A stretch of DNA of 64,000 bases, from the NCBI GenBank assembly GCA_905480645.1, contig CAJQRC010000024.1, positions 1-64,000 on the forward strand, written 5' to 3'. Made by a program: the position numbers and the translations under genes. The DNA comes from an uncultured Tateyamaria sp. (GTDB lineage: Bacteria; Pseudomonadota; Alphaproteobacteria; Rhodobacterales; Rhodobacteraceae). Shown here one piece after another: positions 54,508 through 63,917 of the stretch. Position 1 is the first letter of the stretch; each line of letters opens with the position of its first letter. Under the pieces are notes generated by a model. The model worked only from the letters and a program-made list of their open reading frames with translations. It ran no database searches and was not told the origin of the DNA.

Positions 54508-56352
54508 CTAGCAGCTTTCGGCTAATTCCAATTTTTCCAGATCTTGCCACCATATAGCCTCTGCTCGTTCAAGTGCGCTCATTACTTCTGCATATTTTTT
54601 TTGCCAGACTTCCATCTCGCCGAGTTTTGCATCATCGTAAAGAGCTGGGTCAGAAAGTTTTTTCGCAAGTTTATCCCGCATTTCGTTTAGTTTAGTTACA
54701 CGCGCCTCTGATCTCCGCACTTCAGAACGCAAGTTTAGTATGATCTCTCTACCTGGTCGTTTTGGTTTAAGTTTCTCTATCGTATTTTTGGTGGGCTTCC
54801 CTTCGTTAAGTAACATTTTGCGGTAAGATTCTAAATCGTCGCCGTATGGTTTTACTGTACCATTTGATACTAACCAAAGACGGTCAGCGACCAATTCTAA
54901 AAGATGCATATCGTGACTAACCAGAATTACTGCGCCTGTATAATTAGTAAGGGCAACTACTAGCGCCTCGCGAGACTCAATATCTAGGTGATTAGTTGGC
55001 TCATCAAGGATTAGAATATGTGGTGCTTCTAGTGTAGCTAGTAAAAGTGATAACCTTGCTTTTTGCCCACCGGACAGCTTGGCTACTAGCGTATCCGCTT
55101 GATCTGCATTTAAACCAAATCCAGAAAGCCGGGACCGCCACCGGGCTGGCCCTTCTTGTGGGCGCTCGCGGCGCAAATGATCCAAAGGTGTTTCATCAAT
55201 AAAGAGTTCGTCCACCTGATGCTGTGCAAAATAACCAATCCGCAATTTGTTCGATTTAGTGATAGTACCTTTCAAAGCGGGCAATCGCCCACTAAGAAGC
55301 TTGGCCAGTGTTGATTTACCTTGACCATTTTTACCTAACAAAGCGATACGATCATCTTGATCAATTCTTAATGAAAGGTTTGATAAAACTGTAGTTTTTC
55401 CATAACCAGTACTTGTACCATCCAAATGTACAATTGGCGGTGACAGTTCTTCCGGATTAGGAAAATCGAAACGTCGTAATCCCGCTTCCTGAGGGGAAGA
55501 TATAGGCTGCATTTTTGATAAAGCCTTGAGACGTGATTGAGCTTGTCGTGCTTTATCGGCTTTATATCGAAATCGATCTACATAAGATTGTAGATGCGCG
55601 CGGCGAGCCTCTTGTTTTTTTGACATTGCCGCGGCTAGTGCGAGTTTTTCAGCTCTCTGTTTGGCAAACTGATCATATGATCCTTGATAGAAAGTCAGAT
55701 TGCGATCTTCAAGATGTAGGATTGCGCCTACCGCTCTATTTAGAAGCCCACGGTCATGACTAATTATTAAGACCGTATGAGGATATTTAGCAAGATAATT
55801 TTCCAGCCAAAGGGCTCCCTCTAGATCCAAATAGTTGGTTGGTTCATCTAATAATAATAAATCCGGTTGTGAAAACAAAACTGCTGCCAATGCCACCCGC
55901 ATTCTCCACCCACCCGAAAAATCAGAGCAAGGCATAAGTTGTTCTGCATCATCAAATCCTAACCCTTTTAGAATAGTGGCAGCACGTGCTTCAGCAGACC
56001 ACGCATCAATATCAGTAAGCCGCGTTTGAATTTCAGCGATACGCGTCGGGTTTTGACTGTCGTCGGCTAACAATTCTGCTCTTTCAATATCTGCGGCCAA
56101 AACCGTATCGATTAGAGATGTAGATGAGGCGGGAACCTCCTGAGCCACTCCGCCAATACGGGCGCCTTTTGGTAATGATATATCGCCACCTTCAAGCAAT
56201 AATTCGCCACGGATTAATTTGAATAGTGTTGTTTTGCCCGTTCCATTGCGACCAACAAGACCAACCTTGTGCCCTTCTGGGATGATAGCACTGGCGCCCT
56301 CAAAAAGTGGTCGGCCAGCAACTGCATAATTAATATCAGAGATGTGCAACAT
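54508..56352 (-). CDS. ABC-F family ATP-binding cassette protein
   Basis: Two ABC domains: GLVGRNGTGKTTLFKLIRGE / LLLDEPTNYLDLEG and ALLGKNGQGKSTLAKLLSG / LSGGQKARLSLLLATLEAPHILILDEPTNHLDIES; no TMs. Confidence 0.94.
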   Translation of the reverse strand: MLHISDINYAVAGRPLFEGASAIIPEGHKVGLVGRNGTGKTTLFKLIRGELLLEGGDISLPKGARIGGVAQEVPASSTSLIDTVLAADIERAELLADDSQNPTRIAEIQTRLTDIDAWSAEARAATILKGLGFDDAEQLMPCSDFSGGWRMRVALAAVLFSQPDLLLLDEPTNYLDLEGALWLENYLAKYPHTVLIISHDRGLLNRAVGAILHLEDRNLTFYQGSYDQFAKQRAEKLALAAAMSKKQEARRAHLQSYVDRFRYKADKARQAQSRLKALSKMQPISSPQEAGLRRFDFPNPEELSPPIVHLDGTSTGYGKTTVLSNLSLRIDQDDRIALLGKNGQGKSTLAKLLSGRLPALKGTITKSNKLRIGYFAQHQVDELFIDETPLDHLRRERPQEGPARWRSRLSGFGLNADQADTLVAKLSGGQKARLSLLLATLEAPHILILDEPTNHLDIESREALVVALTNYTGAVILVSHDMHLLELVADRLWLVSNGTVKPYGDDLESYRKMLLNEGKPTKNTIEKLKPKRPGREIILNLRSEVRRSEARVTKLNEMRDKLAKKLSDPALYDDAKLGEMEVWQKKYAEVMSALERAEAIWWQDLEKLELAESC

Positions 56353-56481
56353 GTGCTCCATCTGCCGCAGTTGTAACTCCGCGTCAATCTCACCTTTTCA
56401 AGCAACATGTGCCATGGTATCGACCCGCGATTTGAACAAAGGGACACTTTAAAAATGTGTTCTTAATACAGGAGTTATCTC

Positions 56482-56904
56482 ATGCCTCTCGAGCGCACGT
56501 TTTCAATTATCAAACCAGATGCAACACGCCGCAACCTGACTGGTAAAATTAATGCTAAATTTGAAGAAGCAGGACTGCGTATAATAGCGCAAAAACGCAT
56601 TCATCTTTCTAAAGCACAGGCTGGTGTTTTTTACAAAGTGCATGCAGAACGTCCGTTTTATGATGAACTTTGCCAGTTTATGGCTTCAGAACCGATCATT
56701 TGTCAGGTTTTAGAAGGTGAAGGTGCTATTTCTAAAAACAGAGAAGTCATGGGAGCCACCAACCCTGCCGATGCAGCAGTTGGTACAATACGAGCTGACT
56801 TCGCTGAGTCAGTTGGCGAAAACTCCGTACACGGATCTGATGCACCAGAAACAGCTGCCGAAGAAATTGCATATTTTTTCTCTGGACTTGAATTGGTCGG
56901 TTGA
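56482..56904 (+). CDS. ndk: nucleoside diphosphate kinase
   Basis: [40 protein letters not shown]. Confidence 0.97.
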   Translation: MPLERTFSIIKPDATRRNLTGKINAKFEEAGLRIIAQKRIHLSKAQAGVFYKVHAERPFYDELCQFMASEPIICQVLEGEGAISKNREVMGATNPADAAVGTIRADFAESVGENSVHGSDAPETAAEEIAYFFSGLELVG

Positions 56905-57072
56905 ACTGCCAAAGCTGCACAAAATCATGGTGCTCCATCATTTGGGGCGCTTTGTAAGCACGGAAAATTCAGAAATTTAGTTGGTCATTTATGCCAATTT
57001 GTTACTATGGGCAGCGTGTACTATCATTAGCGACGATTTGCGGGGTTGTTTTACTACAGAGAATAAAAATAT

Positions 57073-57987
57073 TTACGCTTGTTTGATTAGGTATCTCGTT
57101 TTTTGAAAATATGGTTTTTTCGGAGAAATGATCACAGATGGAAAATCTATTTCATTTACGGCATTTGGCCAGCCTTGTGGTTCCAGTGCTATGCCTGCTA
57201 ACGGACCAATTTTATTTTTTGAAAGTTTTGGAAGTAAAGCACCAGCATAAACCTGCAAACCTGGCTCTGTACTATCAAGATGCAAAGTTAGACCGTTAAT
57301 ACTGGTTAAAGTAGCAACAGGTATGGGGGCATCCAACTGGCAACGAGACAAGCAAAAATTGTGATCAATTATAGGGTTGACTGCCCTTGGAATTCTAAAA
57401 TCAAAAATTGTGTTTGAAACTGGTAAAATCTCACCAGTAGGTATTTTTTGTTGGTCAACTGGTAAATATTCGCAAGCATTAATCTGCAGTTTATGCAGGC
57501 TTGTATTTCCAAGTCGCCAATAGGGATGGTGAGCAACTGAAATTGGCGTTGGTTGATCAGATGTGGCTTTTATTTCTAGGTTTAAACTAGCGCCATCGAC
57601 TTGATATACAACATCAAACATGCGATTCCCCGGCATGCCACAATCACCATCTTTCAAAGCACGTTGAAAGTGTATCATCTGTACTTCATGTCTTGTTACG
57701 TGCCAGCGAAGGCTCGAAAGACCTTTGGGGCCGCTATGCAAGGACGTGACCCCGTTCTCGTTGCAGGCCATCTGATGGATTTTACCTCCGAGAGAAAATT
57801 GGCCATCTCTCACTCTATTGGCTATCGGACCAACTACACTACCAGCAAAGCTTTTGCGCCAATGTAATGACTCGTCGTGTAAAATAAGATTGGGGCCATG
57901 GCAAAACCTGAGCGTCTCAAGGCTTGCACCTACAGTTGATATGTTGGCTGTTAAATAAGAAGATGAGATAGATAAAGTTTTGTTCAT
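57073..57987 (-). CDS. aldose 1-epimerase family protein
   Basis: GSVVGPIANRVRDGQFSLGGK, SLHSGPKGLS, VAHHPYWRLG, LEPQGWPNAVNEIDFPS. Confidence 0.9.
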   Translation of the reverse strand: MNKTLSISSSYLTANISTVGASLETLRFCHGPNLILHDESLHWRKSFAGSVVGPIANRVRDGQFSLGGKIHQMACNENGVTSLHSGPKGLSSLRWHVTRHEVQMIHFQRALKDGDCGMPGNRMFDVVYQVDGASLNLEIKATSDQPTPISVAHHPYWRLGNTSLHKLQINACEYLPVDQQKIPTGEILPVSNTIFDFRIPRAVNPIIDHNFCLSRCQLDAPIPVATLTSINGLTLHLDSTEPGLQVYAGALLPKLSKNKIGPLAGIALEPQGWPNAVNEIDFPSVIISPKKPYFQKTRYLIKQA

Positions 57988-58083
57988 TGGAGAACAATGT
58001 CAGAGCCGTAGATCTCCTGCTAGTCTAAAGCTTTGATTTTGCCTAAATTAGATTAATCTGTTGCATCATTAGAGGAGTAAATT

Positions 58084-59010
58084 ATGACGTCTGTTCAACA
58101 TGTTACAACACACACAGCCGAGGCAGATTGCCGAAACGACAATATCAAAATTTATATTGATGGTAATATCGTATCGCGCGACAAAGCCGTTGTTTCGGTT
58201 TATGATAGTGGATTTCTTCTTGGAGACGGAATTTGGGAGGGACTTCGCCTTTTCGACGGGAATATTTTGTTTTTTGACGATCACTTGGATCGTCTGTTCG
58301 AGGCATCGTTGTACACTAAAATTGACATTGGTTTGGATAGACCAAGTTTAAAACAGGCCGTTTGGGATACTTTAATGGCTAATAATATGACAACAGATGT
58401 TCATATTCGCCTTATGGTTACACGAGGCCGTAAGAGTAAACCATTTCAACATCCACAATTAAGTATTTTTGGATCGACAGTTGTAATTATAGCTGAGCAT
58501 TCAAAGCCTGATATGTCGGGGTCATTTCAGGGAGTCCGGTTACATACCGTGCCTCATCACCGAGGCCTACCCTTAACTCAAGACCCAAAACTTAATTCCC
58601 ACTCAAAATTAAATTGTATAATTGCATTAAATCACGCAATTCAAGCTGGTGCAGATGAAGCTTTGATGCTTGATCCAAATGGCTTCGTAAACACGACTAA
58701 TGCGTGCAATTTTTTTATTGTAAAGAAAGGGTCTATTTGGACGTCTACCGGTGATTATTGTATGAATGGTATAACACGCCAGAAGGTAATCGAAATATGT
58801 AAATCTGAGAGTATTCCTATATTTGAAAAGAACTACTCCTTAGTTGATGTTTACAGTGCAGATGAAGCATTTTTAACTGGGACTTTTGGTGGTCAAACTC
58901 CAGTCTCTAAAATTGATGGACATATTATAGGTGATGGTCTGGTCGGACCAATGCTTTTAAGAATTCGAAAATTGTATAAGGCTTTATTAATTGCAGGTTT
59001 AGAACATTGA
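58084..59010 (+). CDS. class IV (branched-chain/D-amino acid-type) aminotransferase
   Basis: IYIDGNIVSRDKAVVSVYDSGFLLGDGIWEGLRLFDGNILFFDDHLDRLFEA; LNSHSKLNCIIALNHAIQAGADEALMLDPNGFVNTTNACNFFIV. Confidence 0.92.
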   Translation: MTSVQHVTTHTAEADCRNDNIKIYIDGNIVSRDKAVVSVYDSGFLLGDGIWEGLRLFDGNILFFDDHLDRLFEASLYTKIDIGLDRPSLKQAVWDTLMANNMTTDVHIRLMVTRGRKSKPFQHPQLSIFGSTVVIIAEHSKPDMSGSFQGVRLHTVPHHRGLPLTQDPKLNSHSKLNCIIALNHAIQAGADEALMLDPNGFVNTTNACNFFIVKKGSIWTSTGDYCMNGITRQKVIEICKSESIPIFEKNYSLVDVYSADEAFLTGTFGGQTPVSKIDGHIIGDGLVGPMLLRIRKLYKALLIAGLEH

Positions 59011-59112
59011 ATTGACAGCCGCATAATGAATTTTCAACTACAGTCAAACATAACTTGGTACTTGATTACTTTCGTTTAACGAACACAGCGTTCAGCTATG
59101 AATAATTATAGA

Positions 59113-60015
59113 TTATGAAAGCCAAGCCAGTGAAATGATTGAAATCGCAGATGTCCAAATAATTACAGGGGCGATTTGATCTGTTCTAACTCCATGTAAA
59201 ACTGCAAGAGCAAATGCCATTGCACCTGAAGGGCCAGCAGCACTTAAAACAAGCATTGTATTCCACGTTGGTGGGCGGTCACCAATCTTTAACGCTCCCC
59301 AAACCATTACTGGAAATACAATTAATTTAAGTCCTGAAACTGTGATTATTGTGGGTGAAATTCGCAAATTATGGCCAGCTAGAATAGCACCCAATGCGAA
59401 TAATGTGAGAGGCGCAGCACCAACGCCAGCAAAATTAAGAGCTGTTATGCAAGGTTCTGGAATTGGAATATGCAATATGTTGGTTACGCAGCCTAACACA
59501 ATAGCAATCAATACTGGGTTAGTGACAACTCGGCGTGTTGATTTAATAGCTGATCCGTGTGGTGTAACTAATAAATCAGTTGAGATGATAAAAAATGCAA
59601 AGGTGACAGTGGAATCCCACGCGACAATGCTGGCAATAGGAAGAGATGCGCTCTCCCCGTAAATCAAAAATGATATAGGCCAGACATAAAGCAAAGTATT
59701 AACAAATATAGTTGCCATTCCCAAAAGCCAGGCTTCGGTTTTTTCACGTCGTAATATCTGGCTTGTAATCCAATATGTTATAAAAAATAAAAATGCTTGG
59801 CAGGTTGCATATGACGCAATTGCGTCAAAACGAAATTCATCAAGGCTGAGTTCGTTAATAAACGGAAAGATTAATGCTGGTTGCAGTACAAGAAATGCGA
59901 TCCGATTGACTGCAGTTGCCTCTTTAAAAGATATTTTGCGAAAAAATCCAAGTATAAATCCAAGAGCCAGCATGGAAAAGATAGGAAGAATATTATGTGT
60001 AAGAACCTGAAGCAT
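59113..60015 (-). CDS. AEC family transporter
   Basis: Ten-TM protein; ILPIFSMLALGFILGFFRKISFKEATAVNRIAFLVLQPALIF. Confidence 0.88.
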   Translation of the reverse strand: MLQVLTHNILPIFSMLALGFILGFFRKISFKEATAVNRIAFLVLQPALIFPFINELSLDEFRFDAIASYATCQAFLFFITYWITSQILRREKTEAWLLGMATIFVNTLLYVWPISFLIYGESASLPIASIVAWDSTVTFAFFIISTDLLVTPHGSAIKSTRRVVTNPVLIAIVLGCVTNILHIPIPEPCITALNFAGVGAAPLTLFALGAILAGHNLRISPTIITVSGLKLIVFPVMVWGALKIGDRPPTWNTMLVLSAAGPSGAMAFALAVLHGVRTDQIAPVIIWTSAISIISLAWLS

Positions 60016-60163
60016 TTTTCAATATTTAAAATATTTAGATCAGTTATCCTATAACATTTGTGGGTCGTTGATATTGATTTCTGATGAATAATCAGTGGAA
60101 AGGTAAATATGTAGACAATTATATCGTTCGCCAATAACTCTTAGAAGCCTTAAATCGTTTCTA

Positions 60164-60179
60164 GATCTTCATGAAGATC
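60164..60179. promoter_or_regulatory. 16-bp perfect palindrome GATCTTCATGAAGATC
   Basis: Perfect self-complementarity ~150 bp upstream of the AEC transporter start. Confidence 0.35.
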
Positions 60180-60423
60180 ATTCCGTGTTTCCATAACAGT
60201 GTCACGTTTGCTAAAAAATACATATAAAACAATGGGTTAATGATTTGTAATATTGCAAAAATAGTAGGTTTTATTATAAAAATATTTACAAAAAACCATA
60301 GTAACTAATTTTTTAGTTGGGCATTATTGGCTCCTGTTGTTCAGTGCTAATTTTTGTTGCCACGAATGCTTCTCAAATTCAAGAATTTATACAACTCAGC
60401 GCTAAAGGGCAGGGACGAACAAC

Positions 60424-60460
60424 AAACAAAAAAACCGCCCCTGTATTGCTACAAGGACGG
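60424..60460 (-). terminator. Rho-independent terminator of the 60.49-60.82 kb minus-strand genes
   Basis: Minus strand CCGTCCTTGTA-GCAA-TACAGGGGCGG-TTTTTTTGTTT: 11-bp stem (two G-T pairs), GCAA loop, T tract. Confidence 0.85.
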
Positions 60461-60488
60461 CTAGGTAATCGCTCACCTTTGTTGTTGG

Positions 60489-60683
60489 TTATTCCAATGA
60501 CGCCACAGATTCATCGGACAATCGTTGTGAATTTCCCGCAACCTTAATTGGGACGTTCAAAGCACACAGACACACAATCAAGGTTTCTCTATCAACGCCT
60601 GACAGGTGTAATTCTAACGCTTTGGACACCAATTCATTTTGCCCACCTTCAAGATAACACTGGCGAAGTTTCTTCTTTAGCAT
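60489..60683 (-). CDS. hypothetical 64-aa protein
   Basis: MLKKKLRQCYLEGGQNELVSKALELHLSGVDRETLIVCLCALNVPIKVAGNSQ..; strong terminator 29 nt after stop; start overlaps upstream ORF stop (ATGCTAA). Confidence 0.6.
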   Translation of the reverse strand: MLKKKLRQCYLEGGQNELVSKALELHLSGVDRETLIVCLCALNVPIKVAGNSQRLSDESVASLE

Positions 60684-60817
60684 TGCCGTTTTGCCTGAAC
60701 GTTGTAACGCATTGAATATATTTTATTTATTTCTGGTGATAAAGAAGAACCGGTGAATGAACTCAATCCAAACAGCGCCAACACCACAAGTGTCACAGCA
60801 AGACTTTGAGCATACAC
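60677..60817 (-). CDS. small hydrophobic protein (GTG start proposed), not in ORF track
   Basis: VYAQSLAVTLVVLALFGLSSFTGSSLSPEINKIYSMRYNVQAKRQC*; TAA lies inside the ATGCTAA overlap with the next ORF. Confidence 0.45.
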   Translation of the reverse strand: MYAQSLAVTLVVLALFGLSSFTGSSLSPEINKIYSMRYNVQAKRQC

Positions 60818-61075
60818 AGTCGCAAGAGCCTATAGCACCCAAGTAGTGCTTACATTGGAAAACGATTTAAGGATGTTGTTCAGCGGTGCCGTAGGGCACG
60901 TGTGTGCTTGCTGCATGGGGTGAGTTTGAGGGTAGGATGTGTTGAGTGCTGCACAACAACTGAGGGCTGTGTGTGCCTTTTTTTGCTTGAAATCAGCAGA
61001 TTTTATGTGGTTGAACAAGTGACGCTGCTTTGGATGAATGGCATAGTGAGACTTAGATTAGAAGGATAAGTACAT

Positions 61076-61470
61076 ATGTTAAACAGTATTGGGTTGCTAG
61101 GTTTATTGTTGATGCTACTACTGTTGGGCTATTATTATGCCGCATTCAAATCTAGCTGGAAGGGCAAGCTATTCTTTAAGAATCCGCACAACGGCAAGTT
61201 ACGTGAGGCGCCAATTGGGTTTTCTTGGACAACACATTTTTTTGGTTCTTTCCTGCACTGCTCCGCGGGCATTGGCTAGCCTCGCTTGTCATGTTGTTAA
61301 TTGGATTTGTTACAGGCGGTTTAGCTTGGCTTGTGTTCCCCTTTTTATACAACAAGTTCTACGTAAAGCATCTAATCAAAGAAGGTTTTTTTGTAACAAC
61401 TACTGACGCAAATATGGCTGCGATAGAAAGATATCTCGGCTATGAAGTTCCGATGCTTTCTGCTGACTAG
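61076..61470 (+). pseudogene. HrgC-like small membrane protein split by a frameshift at a T7 run (or frameshift-expressed)
   Basis: MLNSIGLLGLLLMLLLLGYYYAAFKSSWKGKLFFKNPHNGKLREAPIGFSWTTHFF | WFFPALLRGHWLASLVMLLIGFVTGGLAWLVFPFLYNKFYVKHLIKEGFFV; frames join at 61237-61243. Confidence 0.6.
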
Positions 61471-61645
61471 ACGTATTTGTTTGCTTGGGCATTATTGATG
61501 TGTAACAGGAAATAAGCCGTTTTTCTGGAACGTAGTTAATATTTCCATCGTCTGCCCTTGCCGCAACATCAGCTAGGTCTGCTGCGTGTTCTTGTTTGAT
61601 GTCGCGTATGACCTCGCCTACGGCTTCAAGTATTGATTTATCCAT
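61400..61645 (-). CDS. hypothetical protein (81 aa)
   Basis: MDKSILEAVGEVIRDIKQEHAADLADVAARADDG..; start overlaps stop of the upstream ORF (ATGGATAA), suggesting coupling. Confidence 0.5.
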   Translation of the reverse strand: MDKSILEAVGEVIRDIKQEHAADLADVAARADDGNINYVPEKRLISCYTSIMPKQTNTSSQQKASELHSRDIFLSQPYLRQ

Positions 61646-62234
61646 TTAACTTCTCCTGTAATTCTTTTGCCACGACGTCTAGGCGTTCTTTACGCGTTTT
61701 TAATTTTGCGGCTGCTACTCTGGCTTCTTTGCCCTTCTGTTGGGCATCGACTTGCATCTGGCACTGGGTAACTAGGACGGCTGTATTGCGTAGAACGCTT
61801 CCCACAGGTGCTTTCTTTGCTGCTTCCAGATCGACAACACCCAGCGTGACATTATACAAATCTTTTGAGATTACGGCTCTTGGCACAAACCTTGACCAAT
61901 CTTTGCCGTTAAGGTGTTCAAGTGATTTTGCAGAAGCAACTGAAGCAACAAAACCGTTGCTCATGCGTGTCTTTAAAGTGGATTTCTTCTTGTTGAGACT
62001 TTCTAATTCAAACAAATAGAGGTCTTGTAAATCAATCAGAATATCTGCCGTGGCGTCCAAGTCTGATGTTTCTGTTTTAGGTGAAACAGACTTACAATTT
62101 GCTACTGAATTATGAAGTTCAGCACAGGATGCTATAATGCCAGATTTGCTGTTATGAGGTTGTCCAGATAATGTTAAAATGGCGTCTGATAGATCAGTAA
62201 TTGCAGACTTTATTGAACCTTCCAGAGCTTCCAA
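61638..62234 (-). CDS. hypothetical coiled-coil-like protein (~198 aa), TTG or further-upstream start
   Basis: MEALEGSIKSAITDLSDAILTLSG..KEARVAAAKLKTRKERLDVVAKELQEKLNG; sustained ORF, no family recognised. Confidence 0.55.
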   Translation of the reverse strand: MEALEGSIKSAITDLSDAILTLSGQPHNSKSGIIASCAELHNSVANCKSVSPKTETSDLDATADILIDLQDLYLFELESLNKKKSTLKTRMSNGFVASVASAKSLEHLNGKDWSRFVPRAVISKDLYNVTLGVVDLEAAKKAPVGSVLRNTAVLVTQCQMQVDAQQKGKEARVAAAKLKTRKERLDVVAKELQEKLNG

Positions 62235-62903
62235 ATCTTCGAAGGCTGCTGTTGCTTCCGCAATGGATAGCTTTCTGGGATTGGATTATTGCATTGAACG
62301 AATTGCGGCGCTTGCCATCTTAACGCTTAACACTCGCTTGTGGTGACCAAAATTAGCCACAAATGGGGAAATATTGATTCCCTTTTAGTTCCTTAAATGC
62401 GATTTGAGGGTGATAATCATCACGCCTAAATCAGGATTAATCACAGGCATTGTTGCTCTGTGGGCAAGGCATTATGCCTCTTCTTTTTTTCTTTGTGGAA
62501 ACTGGTGGGTATCTCGCTCAGGCGGTAAGGGTGGCGGTGCAACTCTTGGAGATAAACTTCACCGCCTACTAAGCTTTTGGGGCTTAGTTTTTGTTTAGAT
62601 AAGCAATTAAAGCTTTGGTTGTTAATATTGAGTTGTGAAATTTTAATATTGAAGCGTCGATAAACTTAAATGTTAAGTTTGGAATTGGATAAATGCAGTT
62701 GTGAACTAAAAAATCTACCTTAGGCACTTTTTGTTGATAAGATAATCGGTCAATTTTTAGCGTCTGCTTTTCAGTTCGAAAATGATAGGTTATCTGATAT
62801 TTTTATAAGTTTTTCATTAATTTTAAATTATGGCGTGAAATGGGCAGATTTTCTTTTTTAGAGTTGTTATGATTAGAAAATCAAATTTAAAAGGTGTTTA
62901 TCT

Positions 62904-63917
62904 ATGAAAACTCTACGGAATTGTACTCTTCTGGCCTCTGCAATCCTTTTACTTGCCTCGATTAACATTGCAGCCAGCGAAACGACCATTCCGGTAACGG
63001 AAGAAAACTTCTCTCACGCTGAAACGGCGCGAAACTACCGTAACTGGGTCAAGCAGGGTGCGAACGAGATGTTTGTTATAATGCCCGGCCTGCCTCCTCG
63101 CGGTAAAGCAGCTGCGACTGTGCAAATGAACGACGACACCCTTTATGGTTCGGCCATTGTAGAAGCCGTCGATGGCAAGGTGACGTTTTCAATACCTGAC
63201 ACTGATAACTACCTTGCCGTGCAAGTGGTAACTGAACGCGGACATGGGCAGCAATATGTTGTAGAAGATGGTGACTATAACCTGCCGGTTGAATCGCAAT
63301 ACGCGTTTCTGATTTATCGCTCTGGGACTGAAAATGGGATCGACGTCGCTAAAGCAAACTTAGGTAAAGTGGATGTAACAGACTTTAACTTCGCCACGAG
63401 TTATCAGGTACAGCCTTACGATTACGACGAAGTTGAAAAGTGGGTCCAGAAATATACACAAGAAGTGAACAGCATGGATAACTTCACCTACACGTTTCCT
63501 CGCACGTCCAAAGACGTCACCGATCTCCACCAGTGGAATTTAGAAAATGCTGCAGGCTGGGGGGGAGCAAGCCCTGAAGCGTTTGTCGGGAATAAATATG
63601 CCAATAGCTCTAAAATGAAGGCCGGCACCTGCTATACTTCGACATTTAATGACCCAGAGAATGAGTTTTTCACCTCAATCACTGCTTATGATAATGATAA
63701 ATACTTGATGGAAGGTGTCCGCAGCATCAATTCGCATATGTGGGACAAGAACGACGATGACACAATCACCGTATCTTTTAACTGCGGCGAAAACGCGAAA
63801 AATAATATCGATACTCAAGGCAATGACTTCACCTTCACTTCACGTCATTACGGCGTAAACCCCAAGGTGATTAACAGTTCAGAAGACCCAATTATTTCTG
63901 CAGTTAAAACGCAGTAG
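62904..63917 (+). CDS. secreted DUF1254/DUF1214-like protein
   Basis: Signal peptide MKTLRNCTLLASAILLLASINIAASE; C-terminal ITAYDNDKYLMEGVRSINSHMWDKNDDDTITVSFNCGENAKNNIDT. Confidence 0.75.
   Translation: MKTLRNCTLLASAILLLASINIAASETTIPVTEENFSHAETARNYRNWVKQGANEMFVIMPGLPPRGKAAATVQMNDDTLYGSAIVEAVDGKVTFSIPDTDNYLAVQVVTERGHGQQYVVEDGDYNLPVESQYAFLIYRSGTENGIDVAKANLGKVDVTDFNFATSYQVQPYDYDEVEKWVQKYTQEVNSMDNFTYTFPRTSKDVTDLHQWNLENAAGWGGASPEAFVGNKYANSSKMKAGTCYTSTFNDPENEFFTSITAYDNDKYLMEGVRSINSHMWDKNDDDTITVSFNCGENAKNNIDTQGNDFTFTSRHYGVNPKVINSSEDPIISAVKTQ

Noticed and set aside
62404-62598. 64-aa ORF 62404..62598
   Set aside because: No recognisable motif; I cannot distinguish it from chance in this gap.
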